A stretch of 6,565 nt of DNA, from the NCBI GenBank assembly GCA_009924535.1, contig RFRI01000081.1, positions 1 through 6,565 of the forward strand, read 5' to 3'. The notes below the pieces were generated by a model. The model was not told the origin of the DNA. It searched no databases and saw only the letters and a list, made by a program, of their open reading frames with translations. How positions within the stretch are numbered: position 1 is the stretch's first letter; every line of letters begins with the position of its first letter. This stretch comes from Verrucomicrobiota bacterium (lineage in GTDB: Bacteria > Verrucomicrobiota > Verrucomicrobiia > Opitutales > UBA953). Below are positions 1-5,464 of the stretch, one piece after another. Position numbers and translations under genes: made by a program.

Positions 1-329
1 CCGTGATCGTCGGCGCGCTCGGTATTGACCGCGCTCGTCCGCTCGTCGCGGCCGCTGCGAAGTCCGCGGGCAAGCTCGTGCTCGTGCGGCCCGACAACGA
101 ACGCGCCTGCTCCGTCGACGAGCTTGCCGCCCTCATCCCGGCCGACTTCCGCGGCGACGTGCGCCGCGCTTCGGTCGCCGAACTTTTCCCGTCGCCGGCC
201 GCGTGCGTCGCCGACGGCGAGACGATCGTGGTGCTCGGTTCGCTTTACCTCGTCGGCGAAGTCCTCGCGCGCCTGCGCGGCCACGGACTCCCTGATGCTT
301 GGCAGGATCGCCTGCCTGCCACCCGATGA
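1..329 (+). CDS. folC: FolC, bifunctional folylpolyglutamate synthase/dihydrofolate synthase (C-terminal part)
   Basis: This is the C-terminal end of a gene that begins upstream of the window; about 109 codons are visible, with the frame set by GTG at 3-5. FolC is a cytosolic Mur-ligase-type enzyme that adds glutamate to folates and, in many bacteria, also to dihydropteroate. The segment matches the C-terminal domain of the family: an opening VGALG.DRARPL strand and turn, a RPDNERACS..EL segment near residues 29-40, an ELFPSP motif near 60-65, and the closing IVVLGSLYLVGEVLARL strand and helix near 74-90. The ATP-binding N-terminal domain lies off the window and cannot be judged. The TGA stop (327-329) overlaps the ATG of the next gene (326-328), so the two are probably translationally coupled. 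The family call is strong. Whether it also has dihydrofolate synthase activity cannot be told from this fragment. Confidence 0.88.
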   Translation, partial: VIVGALGIDRARPLVAAAAKSAGKLVLVRPDNERACSVDELAALIPADFRGDVRRASVAELFPSPAACVADGETIVVLGSLYLVGEVLARLRGHGLPDAWQDRLPATR

Positions 330-1132
330 CCGACTACTCTTTCGTCCCGCCCAGCAGCACCACCCCGAAGGTCGATCCGGCGGAGCTGCCGAAGTGGCTG
401 ATCCAGGAAGACGACGACTACATGGTCTTCGACAAGCCGGGCTGGCTCGTGTGCCACCCGTCGAAGGACGGCCCGTGGTCCTCGCTCGTCGGCGCGGTGA
501 AGGAATGGAAGCAGATGGACGTCTCGCACCTCGTCAGCCGCCTGGACCGCGAGACCAGCGGCGTGATCCTCATCGCCAAGCATTATGACGCCGCTTCGGC
601 CGCGCAGACCGCGATGGAGCGCCGCATGGTGCTCAAGACCTACTACGCCTTGCTTAAGGGCGAGCTCAAGGAACCTGTCATGGTCGACCAACCGCTCGGT
701 CCGGACGAGACCAGCCAGGTCGTCGTGAAGACCGCGGTCCGCGAAGGTCCAGGCACGTTGCCCGCCGCGACGTTCTTCGAGCCCGTGCTCGTGCGCAACG
801 GCTACACCCTCGCGCGCGTGCAGCCGCACACCGGCCGCAAGCACCAGATCCGCGCGCACGCCTTCTGGCTCGGGTTGCCCGTGATCGGCGACAAGCTCTA
901 CGGCGGCGATGATTCGCTCTACATGGAATTCGTCGCGCACGGCTGGACGCCTCGTCTCGGCGCCGCGCTGGAGATGGGCCGTCAGGCGTTGCACGCCGCC
1001 AAGCTCGAGTTCCGTTTCCCCCCGCGCATCACGCGGACTTTCACCGCGCCGCTCGCCCCCGATATGCGGGAGTTCGTCGTGAAGAAGATGGGGTTTAGCG
1101 AAGCGGAGCTGGATGCGGCGCTGGCGGCATAG
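326..1132 (+). CDS. RluA-family RNA pseudouridine synthase
   Basis: The product isomerises specific uridines to pseudouridine in rRNA or tRNA. The ATG at 326 (268 aa) is preferred because it overlaps the folC stop as ATGA; a TTG at 299 is in frame but lies inside folC. The family landmarks are in the expected order. MVFDKPGWLVCHPS (about 33-46) is the first conserved strand. SRLDRETSGVILIAK (71-85) carries the catalytic Asp at 74. KTYYALLKGEL (104-114) follows, then RVQPHTGRKHQIRAH (164-178) and LGLPVIGDKLYGGD (183-195). There is no N-terminal S4 domain, so it resembles single-domain members such as RluA and TruC more than RluC/RluD. The residue before RLD is Ser where His is usual. The substrate cannot be assigned from sequence alone. 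No Shine-Dalgarno is visible at the start, which fits coupling to folC. Confidence 0.93.
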   Translation: MTDYSFVPPSSTTPKVDPAELPKWLIQEDDDYMVFDKPGWLVCHPSKDGPWSSLVGAVKEWKQMDVSHLVSRLDRETSGVILIAKHYDAASAAQTAMERRMVLKTYYALLKGELKEPVMVDQPLGPDETSQVVVKTAVREGPGTLPAATFFEPVLVRNGYTLARVQPHTGRKHQIRAHAFWLGLPVIGDKLYGGDDSLYMEFVAHGWTPRLGAALEMGRQALHAAKLEFRFPPRITRTFTAPLAPDMREFVVKKMGFSEAELDAALAA

Positions 1133-1148
1133 CCGCCGAGCCAAGACC

Positions 1149-1192
1149 GTGCAAAGGTGCAACTGCGGCGGAGCCGCGTGCAAACGTGCAAA
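1149..1192 (+). repeat. GTGCAAA iterated module, copy A
   Basis: Two pairs of GTGCAAA-type heptamers, each pair at 8-nt period (1149-1163 and 1178-1192), are separated by 14 nt. Those 14 nt contain a small hairpin, GCGGC-GGA-GCCGC (1165-1177). The layout is 15 + 14 + 15 nt, exactly that of copy B on the other strand. Confidence 0.8.
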
Positions 1193-1367
1193 GGTGGGAT
1201 GCACATATCGGGTGACAGGCGACAGCCCCCGGGGTATCGGCCTTTCGGGTGTCAGCCGTTCAGGCTTCAGCAGCCGGCTACAGCCACCCGATGCTGATGG
1301 CCGAAAAGCCGGAGCCTGAGTTCCCGGTGCCCGTGGCCGTCACCCGTCACCTGAAACGTCTCTCACA

Positions 1368-1411
1368 TTTGCACCTTTGCACAGGCCGTAGGCCGATTTG
1401 CACTTTTGCAC
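1368..1411 (-). repeat. GTGCAAA iterated module, copy B (inverted)
   Basis: This is the inverted counterpart of the module at 1149-1192. On the plus strand it reads as TTTGCAC doublets at 1368-1382 and 1397-1411. Between them is a 14-nt spacer with its own short hairpin, GGCC-GTA-GGCC (1384-1394). By hand alignment the 15-nt blocks match copy A at 13/15 and 14/15, whereas the spacers match at only 5/14. Both spacers nevertheless keep a 3-nt-loop hairpin. Confidence 0.8.
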
Positions 1412-1413
1412 AT

Positions 1414-1441
1414 AGGACAGCACGTGGTGCTGTCCCTACCC
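1414..1441 (-). repeat. REP-like GTAG-hairpin element, copy 1
   Basis: Read on the minus strand, GGGTAG is followed immediately by a perfect 9-bp stem, GGACAGCAC / GTGCTGTCC, with a 3-nt loop (stem-loop 1415-1435). The 28 nt 1414-1441 are the exact reverse complement of 5421-5448, and identity stops at both edges. A GTAG tetranucleotide at the foot of a hairpin is the known signature of REP elements handled by RAYT transposases; assigning this element to that class is an inference. It overlaps the last codons and the TAG stop of comF. Confidence 0.75.
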
Positions 1442-2164
1442 ATGGCACAATGCCGCCGCATCCACGCACACGGCCCCGGCCTCCCTCAGCGTCACCGCGC
1501 ACGCATGCAAAGTCGCCCCGGTGGTGAGGACATCGTCGATGACGACATAGCGCGTGAGCGGATCGACCGACATGCCGTCGGCGACGACGAACGCGCCCGC
1601 GACGTTCTTACGGCGTTCCTGTCGGCCGAGCCTCGTCTGCGAGACGGTCTCGTGTTGCTTGCGGAGGAGGAATTCTGCCCGGCAGCCGGCGACGTGCGAC
1701 GCCAGGAAGGTCGCGATGCGTTCCGCCTGATTATAGCCGCGGTCGAATTTGCGGGCGGCGTGTAACGGGACCGGCACCAGCACTGACCCGGCGAGGTGCC
1801 GTCGGAAGACGTCGTCGGCGAGGGCCGCGTGGGCAAGGTCGTCCGCCAGGAAGGGGCAGCGTTCATATTTGATCCGATGGATGATCCGGCGCGCCGGTCC
1901 GCGGGCGCGGAAGGCGCAGACCGCCCGGGCGAAGGCCGGCCGGAGGTCGAGGCAGTGGGGGCAGGCCCGGTCGCCTTCGAGGATGCCTTCGAAGGGGTGG
2001 CCGCAGGTCAGGCAGCGCGGGTCGGCGATGCGGGCGAGTCGGTCGGCTCCGGCGGGCGAGAGGTGGAGGCGGACCTCGTCGTCCATCGGCTCCTGCGTGA
2101 CGGCGCAGTCGCGAGGGAAGGCCAGGTCGAAGAACCCGCGGTCGAGGTCAGCCAGCCAGCCCAT
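1436..2164 (-). CDS. comF: ComF family protein (phosphoribosyltransferase domain)
   Basis: The protein is 242 aa, about normal for ComF. ComF proteins are linked to DNA uptake in naturally competent bacteria, but they are also widespread in species not known to be competent. Visible features in order: an N-terminal LDLAFPRDC-like segment; a Cys cluster C51-x2-C54 with C68-x2-C71, suggesting a zinc-binding module; PVPLHAARKFDRGYNQAERIA (131-151 region); QTRLGRQERRKNVAGAF (176-192); and the PRPP-loop motif YVVIDDVLTTGATL (206-219), typical of type I phosphoribosyltransferase folds. The first Cys, C20, lacks the usual C-x2-C partner (T23 is there instead). The start ATG at 2164 lies within the end of ogt (17-nt overlap), so the two are probably co-transcribed. 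The TAG stop lies inside a REP-like repeat. The family call is firm; a role in competence here is only inferred. Confidence 0.9.
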   Translation of the reverse strand: MGWLADLDRGFFDLAFPRDCAVTQEPMDDEVRLHLSPAGADRLARIADPRCLTCGHPFEGILEGDRACPHCLDLRPAFARAVCAFRARGPARRIIHRIKYERCPFLADDLAHAALADDVFRRHLAGSVLVPVPLHAARKFDRGYNQAERIATFLASHVAGCRAEFLLRKQHETVSQTRLGRQERRKNVAGAFVVADGMSVDPLTRYVVIDDVLTTGATLHACAVTLREAGAVCVDAAALCHG

Positions 2165-2615
2165 CGCGTTCGGCCTGCAGCCAGCGGGCTTTTCGGGCGA
2201 GGCCCCAGGCGAAGCCGCCGGGGCCGGTGGCGCTGACGACGCGATGGCAGGGGATGAGGACCGCGAGGGGATTGGCGCCGAGGGCGGTGCCGACCGCTTG
2301 GGCGGAGCGGCAGCCGACGGTCTTGGCGATCGCGCCGTAGGTGGCGGTCTGGCCAGGGCGGATGCGCTGGCAGGCTTGCCAGACCTTGAGCTGGAAGCGG
2401 GAGCCGTGGGCGCGGATGGCGCGGACCTTCGGCAGGCGGCCGGCGACCACGACGCAACCCCAGGACATCAGCCGGCGGCGGAACTCCGCCGACCGGGTCG
2501 GGAGACGCAGGATCAGTTCGCCGGACTCGGTCACCGCGACCGCGAAGCCGTCGAGGGTGCCGACGCGTACCCGGCATCCGGAGAGGTCGGCGGGCATGAC
2601 ACGGGCGGACGGCAT
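2148..2615 (-). CDS. ogt: Methylated-DNA--protein-cysteine S-methyltransferase (Ogt/MGMT)
   Basis: This suicide DNA-repair protein moves the alkyl group from O6-alkylguanine or O4-alkylthymine onto its own cysteine. It is 155 aa, in the range of small Ogt proteins. FQLKVWQACQRIRPGQTATYGAIA (about 74-97) begins the DNA-binding domain and includes the conserved Tyr of TATYG (Y93). The helix-turn-helix region RSAQAVGTALGANP (103-116) is followed by the active site IPCHRV, with acceptor Cys at 123. The ending GGFAWGLARKARWLQAE (133-149) fits the family, except that Trp (137) sits where Gly or a small residue is more usual. An alternative start is ATG at 2597 (residue 7); neither start has a clear Shine-Dalgarno. 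It leads a two-gene unit with comF. The intergenic space to the divergent lyase gene is only 55 nt, so their promoters must lie close together. Confidence 0.94.
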   Translation of the reverse strand: MPSARVMPADLSGCRVRVGTLDGFAVAVTESGELILRLPTRSAEFRRRLMSWGCVVVAGRLPKVRAIRAHGSRFQLKVWQACQRIRPGQTATYGAIAKTVGCRSAQAVGTALGANPLAVLIPCHRVVSATGPGGFAWGLARKARWLQAERDGLAG

Positions 2616-2670
2616 GTCGGCAGATTGCGTTTGCCCGACGTGCGGTTCAATCCAAGGTTCACCTCAGACT

Positions 2671-3834
2671 ATGGCTTTCGATTTCGACAGCTGTCCGGAA
2701 CGCGCCGGGACCGACAGCACCAAGTGGCACAAGTACTCCGACAAGGACATCATCCCTTGCTGGATCGCGGACATGGACTTCAAGGCGCCGCCCGCCGTCA
2801 TCGAAGCCGTCCAGGCCCGCGCCGCGCACGGCGTCTACGGTTACCCCGCGCAGCGCGACGCCGTCTTCGCTTCCATCGTCAACCACGTCCGTCGCCGCCA
2901 TGGCTGGGAGATCAAGCCCGAGTGGATCACGTGCATGTGCTCGCTCGTGCCCGGCATCCACGCCGCCATCCGTTGCGCCAGCAAGCCCGGCGAGTCCGTC
3001 GTCACGACCGTCCCCGTCTACCCGCCGTTCATGACCGCGCCGGTCCTGTCCGAGCGCAACCCCCTCAAGCTCGAGATGGTGTTCGAGGGCGGCCGCTGGA
3101 CGTTCGACTGGGCCAAGCTCGAGGCCGCCTGCGCGCAGCCGCACGCCAAGGTGCTCCTGCTCTGCAATCCTTACAACCCGCTTGCCCGCGTCTTCGACCG
3201 CGCCGAGCTCGATCGCCTCGCCGCCCTTGTGCGCAAGCATGAGCTCACGGTCTGTTCCGACGAGATCCATTGTGACCTCGTGTTGGATCCGGCCGCCAAG
3301 CACACCGTCTTCGCCGCGATGGGCGAGGACCTCGCTGCCCGCACCGTCACGCTGATGGCCGCGAGCAAGACCTTCAATATCGCCGGCCTCACCTGCGGCT
3401 TCGCGATCATCCCTGACGCCGGCCTGCGCACGCGCTTCCGCCGGATCATCCAGGGCCTCTCGCTCGACCAGAACGTCTTCGGCCTCGCCGCCACCCAGGC
3501 CGCGTTCGAGCACGGCGAACCCTGGCGCCTTGAGTGCGTCGAATATCTCCGTGGCAACCTCGACCTCATCGAGCAGGAGCTCAAGTCCATGCCCGGCGTC
3601 GTCCTCCGTCAGCGCCCGCAGGCCAGCTTCCTCGTCTGGTTCGACATCACCGCCCTCGGCTTCGAGGACGCGCACGCCGAGTTCGAGAAGGGCGGCATCG
3701 GTTTCAGCAACGGCACCGACTTCGGCGGCCCCGGCCATGTGCGTCTCAATTTCGGCTGTCCCCGCGAACGCCTGCGTGAGATTTTGCGCCGGATGAAGAA
3801 GGTCGTGGATCGGGCGCCGGGAAGAGCCAAATAA
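2671..3834 (+). CDS. MalY/PatB family aminotransferase-fold C-S lyase (cystathionine beta-lyase type)
   Basis: This fold-type I PLP enzyme of 387 aa is about the length of MalY and PatB. These enzymes cleave cystathionine or other S-conjugates of cysteine to pyruvate, ammonia and a thiol; E. coli MalY also dampens the regulator MalT. The start at 2671 gives the family-typical opening MAFDFDSCPERAGTDSTKW. In-frame ATGs at 2596 and 2614 add nothing that looks conserved. Visible landmarks: IIPCWIADMDF (27-37); PVYPPF (115-120) with the cofactor-stacking Tyr 117; CNPYNPLARVF (165-175); SDEIHCDL (196-203) with Asp 197 for the pyridine nitrogen; ASKTFNIAGL (231-240) with Schiff-base Lys 233; and HVRLNFGCPRE (356-366) with Arg 358 for the substrate carboxylate. 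The usual Gly in NP.NP.GR is Ala 172 here. The exact substrate is not determinable. No sulfur-metabolism or maltose genes are adjacent. Confidence 0.9.
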   Translation: MAFDFDSCPERAGTDSTKWHKYSDKDIIPCWIADMDFKAPPAVIEAVQARAAHGVYGYPAQRDAVFASIVNHVRRRHGWEIKPEWITCMCSLVPGIHAAIRCASKPGESVVTTVPVYPPFMTAPVLSERNPLKLEMVFEGGRWTFDWAKLEAACAQPHAKVLLLCNPYNPLARVFDRAELDRLAALVRKHELTVCSDEIHCDLVLDPAAKHTVFAAMGEDLAARTVTLMAASKTFNIAGLTCGFAIIPDAGLRTRFRRIIQGLSLDQNVFGLAATQAAFEHGEPWRLECVEYLRGNLDLIEQELKSMPGVVLRQRPQASFLVWFDITALGFEDAHAEFEKGGIGFSNGTDFGGPGHVRLNFGCPRERLREILRRMKKVVDRAPGRAK

Positions 3835-3837
3835 ATA

Positions 3838-3877
3838 GAGGCCCGGAGGCCCAGAGGCTCGGTGGACCAGAGGGCGA
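3838..3877. repeat. Degenerate octamer tandem array (GAGGCCCG type, 5 units)
   Basis: Five consecutive 8-nt units start four bases after the lyase stop codon. The first two are GAGGCCCG and GAGGCCCA. The third differs by one more base, and the fourth and fifth are more diverged but hold the frame of eight. No coding potential was recognised. Confidence 0.7.
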
Positions 3878-3879
3878 TG

Positions 3880-3967
3880 AACTCAAAGGGAGACCGGGAA
3901 CCGGGAAGTTTGCTGCGGTATGAATAGCCCCAGCTAATCATCCGGTTCTCCGGTCTCCCTTTGGGTT
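3880..3967. repeat. Long hairpin built from inverted octamer-period arms
   Basis: The left arm (3880-3905) pairs with the right arm (3941-3967). There are 18 consecutive pairs from 3880 to 3897, including one G-T, then a one-base bulge at 3948, then further pairing through 3905. The loop of about 35 nt holds a second short stem (GCTG 3912-3915 with CAGC 3931-3934). Each arm is itself an 8-nt-period doublet: GGGAGACC then GGGAACCG on the left, CCGGTTCT then CCGGTCTC on the right. No T-tract follows, so it is not a standard intrinsic terminator, although it lies 45 nt past the lyase stop. It could be an mRNA 3' stabiliser, a structured RNA or a mobile palindromic repeat. Confidence 0.75.
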
Positions 3968-3985
3968 TAACGCTCCGCCCGGCAC

Positions 3986-4012
3986 CCGCCACCTGGGGCT
4001 GCCACCTGCCAC
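3986..4012. repeat. Short heptamer repeats (CYGCCAC)
   Basis: CCGCCAC at 3986-3992 and two adjacent CTGCCAC units at 3999-4005 and 4006-4012 form a small 7-nt-period array. Related GTCACC words occur at 1339-1350. Confidence 0.55.
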
Positions 4013-4060
4013 TTGAAGCAGGAATCGGCTTTTCCGCCCTTTTTCCGCCTTTCTTTCTTT

Positions 4061-4088
4061 TTGACGAACCGCCGGGGAGTCCCATCGT
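4061..4088 (+). promoter_or_regulatory. Possible weak promoter for tRNA-Gln
   Basis: TTGACG (4061-4066) is a good -35 box, preceded by a T-rich run (4041-4062) that could act as an UP-like element. At 16-nt spacing the -10 candidate CATCGT (4083-4088) is poor. The placement would start transcription a few bases before the tRNA. Only the -35 match and the position support this call. Confidence 0.3.
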
Positions 4089-4103
4089 CAGACGACTCAG
4101 GAC

Positions 4104-4174
4104 AGTCCGATGGTGTAATGGTAGCACAGGAGATTCTGATTCTCCTTGTCTAGGTTCAAATCCTAGTCGGACTA
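4104..4174 (+). tRNA. tRNA-Gln (anticodon CTG)
   Basis: A full cloverleaf can be folded by hand. The acceptor stem is AGTCCGA (4104-4110) with TCGGACT (4167-4173). The D-stem is GTG/CAC (4113-4115 with 4125-4127). The anticodon stem is GGAGA/TCTCC (4129-4133 with 4141-4145), with loop TTCTGAT and anticodon CTG at 4136-4138. The T-stem is CTAGG/CCTAG (4150-4154 with 4162-4166), with loop TTCAAAT. The discriminator is A at 4174. CCA is not encoded (TTT follows), so it must be added after transcription. The anticodon reads CAG. It stands alone, followed 14 nt later by a terminator. Confidence 0.96.
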
Positions 4175-4188
4175 TTTCCTGAAAGCAG

Positions 4189-4212
4189 AAAGCCCTCTCA
4201 TGAGGGCTTTTT
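4189..4212 (+). terminator. Rho-independent terminator after tRNA-Gln, possibly bidirectional
   Basis: A perfect 9-bp stem, AAAGCCCTC (4189-4197) with GAGGGCTTT (4202-4210), has a TCAT loop and ends in a T-run on the plus strand (TTTTT, 4208-4212). Read on the minus strand, the same hairpin lies 21-45 nt past the stop of the FG-GAP gene, with three Ts at the end of its stem. It may therefore end both convergent transcripts. Confidence 0.88.
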
Positions 4213-4233
4213 CATGCTGATTTAAAAAAGGCC

Positions 4234-5364
4234 TCAGCGGACGTTCCAGAAGATGATGAGGTTCTTGGTCTGGCGTCCGGCGGCAATCAGGTCCGGCTTG
4301 CCGTCGCCATCAAGATCGGCGGCCTTAAAATCTTCGACGGCCATTTCCTTGGTCGAGATCACGCTCGTGCGCCAAGTCTTGCCCGCATCGTCGAGCGGCG
4401 TGAGTAGGCGGCTGCCCGGATCCGTCCCGCGCCAGCCAATCATGAACTGATCTGACTTGGTGCCGAGAAAGTCGGCGCAAGCGACGGCATGGCCGTCCTT
4501 GAAGCCATCCAGGACTTGGAGTCGGTTCCAGGAGCCATCGGCGGCTTTGGTGTAAACGGCGGAGGCGGTGCCGTGCATGGGTTCGACGGTAGCGAGGAAG
4601 GTCTGACCGTTCGGCAACTTGCCGTCGCGCACTTCACCGACGGCGACGTTGGTCAGTTGCACGGAGGTCCAGCCGTCGCCCTGCGGAGCGTTGAACCAGA
4701 GGCCTTCTTTGGAGCCCGAAAGAATCTGTTGCGCGGCGCCAGCGTTCCACCGGACAGGTTGATGGTTATGCGTCATGTGGCCGACGTCGTTGATGACATG
4801 GATCTTCCATTCGTCCTTCGGGTTGGCCGGCTTTTCATAGGCGAGCAGTTTGGCGCCGACGCCCGCACCCGCCTTATTGCCCACGCCGTGCAAAGGCTGG
4901 ACGACGAGATCCCATCGTCCCTTGGCGACTTCGACCCATTGCATGCGGTGGACGGTCGGCTCATGGTGCAGCTTTACCGCCTCCCATTTCTGGGTGCGAT
5001 CGGCCGGCGGGATAAGATAAAAGACCGCGCCGCTCTTGACGGTATCGGAGGCATTCCAGCCGGCGCCTACGGCGATGGCGCACTTACCCGAGCCATCGAT
5101 ATCTTGGGCGGCGACGCAGACGTTGTCTTCCTTGGTAAGGTCTTCGGCGATGATGTGCTTCTTCCAGTCCGGGTTATGATACCACTGCACCGTATGCTGG
5201 TCGGCGAGAATGATGTCCGGCTTGCCGTCGCCATCGACGTCGGCAATCGCCAGCCCGTAACCGATGCTGACTTTATCGATCTCCTGCGCTTTGAATTTTG
5301 GCTCAGGTGGCGCGGCGAAAGACGCGGCGGCGAAAAGTAGAGCAAGGAGCGGGGTGAGCTTCAT
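4234..5364 (-). CDS. Secreted FG-GAP/VCBS-repeat beta-propeller protein, possibly AUDH-like
   Basis: The ATG at 5364 gives 376 aa starting with a Sec signal peptide: MK, a hydrophobic run to about residue 16, and likely cleavage in SFAA-PPEP near residues 15-18. The longer frame to 5487 reads through a repeat element and is rejected. Calcium-binding FG-GAP-type loops are visible at DVDGDGKPD (42-50), DIDGSGK (88-94) and DLDGDGKPD (350-358), as expected for the first and last blades of a propeller. The middle (about 130-270) lacks these loops. It instead has His-containing motifs: HHEPTVHRMQW (133-143), QPLHGVGN (156-163) and HMTHNHQPVRW (196-206). This resembles my recollection of the propeller domain of aldos-2-ulose dehydratase/isomerase proteins, common in Planctomycetes and Verrucomicrobia. 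That enzymatic reading is an inference; a plain secreted propeller is the safe call. It is transcribed in the same direction as purC, 135 nt downstream of it. Confidence 0.85.
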   Translation of the reverse strand: MKLTPLLALLFAAASFAAPPEPKFKAQEIDKVSIGYGLAIADVDGDGKPDIILADQHTVQWYHNPDWKKHIIAEDLTKEDNVCVAAQDIDGSGKCAIAVGAGWNASDTVKSGAVFYLIPPADRTQKWEAVKLHHEPTVHRMQWVEVAKGRWDLVVQPLHGVGNKAGAGVGAKLLAYEKPANPKDEWKIHVINDVGHMTHNHQPVRWNAGAAQQILSGSKEGLWFNAPQGDGWTSVQLTNVAVGEVRDGKLPNGQTFLATVEPMHGTASAVYTKAADGSWNRLQVLDGFKDGHAVACADFLGTKSDQFMIGWRGTDPGSRLLTPLDDAGKTWRTSVISTKEMAVEDFKAADLDGDGKPDLIAAGRQTKNLIIFWNVR

Positions 5365-5400
5365 GATTGATTTGGTAACATGTCCGACCCTGCCTGTCGA

Positions 5401-5414
5401 CCGCGGTTCCGCGG
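5401..5414. repeat. Small GC hairpin next to REP-like copy 2
   Basis: CCGCGG-TT-CCGCGG is a perfect 6-bp stem with a 2-nt loop, ending 6 nt before the GGGTAG of the REP-like element. Together they make a two-hairpin unit of the sort seen in composite REP structures. Whether this hairpin belongs to the element is unknown, since copy 1 does not have it. Confidence 0.6.
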
Positions 5415-5420
5415 CATATC

Positions 5421-5448
5421 GGGTAGGGACAGCACCACGTGCTGTCCT
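5421..5448 (+). repeat. REP-like GTAG-hairpin element, copy 2
   Basis: GGGTAG (5421-5426) is followed directly by a perfect 9-bp stem, GGACAGCAC (5427-5435) / GTGCTGTCC (5439-5447), with loop CAC. The 28 nt are identical to the reverse complement of 1414-1441. It sits in the space between purC and the FG-GAP gene, 56 nt upstream of the FG-GAP start codon. It could affect mRNA processing or partial termination there, although no T-tract follows on the minus strand. Confidence 0.75.
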
Positions 5449-5464
5449 CTTCTGTATATTTTTC

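Larger units (their letters stand above)
1149..1411. repeat. Nested imperfect palindrome filling the rluA-comF gap
   Basis: This occupies most of the ~300-base gene-free stretch between two convergent genes. Several inverted pairs share nearly the same centre (about 1275-1280). The outer arms are the 44-nt modules 1149-1192 and 1368-1411. A middle pair is CGGGTGAC (1209-1216) with GTCACCCG (1339-1346). An inner pair is 1238-1256 with 1293-1311, matching at 15 of 19 positions. The centre is AGCCGGCT (1272-1279). The segment could form a long cruciform in DNA or a long hairpin in RNA. The short reading frames across it have Cys/His-rich, repeat-derived translations and are not credible proteins. 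It could be a MITE-like relic, a structured RNA, or a product of repeat expansion; no function can be assigned. Confidence 0.7.

Noticed and set aside
245..1204. Long minus-strand frame (319 aa) opposite the pseudouridine synthase gene
   Set aside because: It is antisense to a gene with clear RluA motifs. Its translation is His/Arg/Glu-rich and unlike any family, which is typical of a GC-rich shadow frame.
1149..1411. CRISPR array
   Set aside because: There are only two heptamer-pair blocks per side, the spacers are 14 nt and palindromic, and the two sides are inverted. No cas genes are in view.
1415..1435. REP-like hairpin as an intrinsic terminator of comF
   Set aside because: No T-run follows the stem on the minus strand. 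The exact second copy elsewhere points to a dispersed repeat instead.
1113..1527. Small plus-strand frames (68 and 92 aa) with Cys-rich segments
   Set aside because: Their Cys/His-rich segments are translations of the TTTGCAC/GTGCAAA repeats and the REP-like hairpin, and no start site supports them.
2341..2670. N-terminal extension of the C-S lyase
   Set aside because: The frame is open, but the extra residues are antisense to ogt and the family's own N-terminus starts at MAFDFD (2671).
1749..3242. Plus-strand 497-aa frame crossing ogt, comF and the start of the lyase gene
   Set aside because: It covers two well-supported minus-strand genes and part of the lyase in another frame, and its translation is Arg/Ala/Gly-rich with no domain.
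2659..3738. Minus-strand 359-aa frame opposite the lyase
   Set aside because: The plus-strand frame has all the PLP-enzyme motifs. The antisense product is an acidic, low-complexity shadow.
4104..4174. tRNA-Gln as an integration (att) site of a mobile island
   Set aside because: No duplicated tRNA 3' end was found in the window, and no integrase or phage gene is present.
4489..5340. Plus-strand 283-aa frame opposite the FG-GAP gene
   Set aside because: It mirrors the repeat-bearing minus-strand gene, has no signal peptide or recognisable domain, and the minus frame has a signal peptide and FG-GAP loops.
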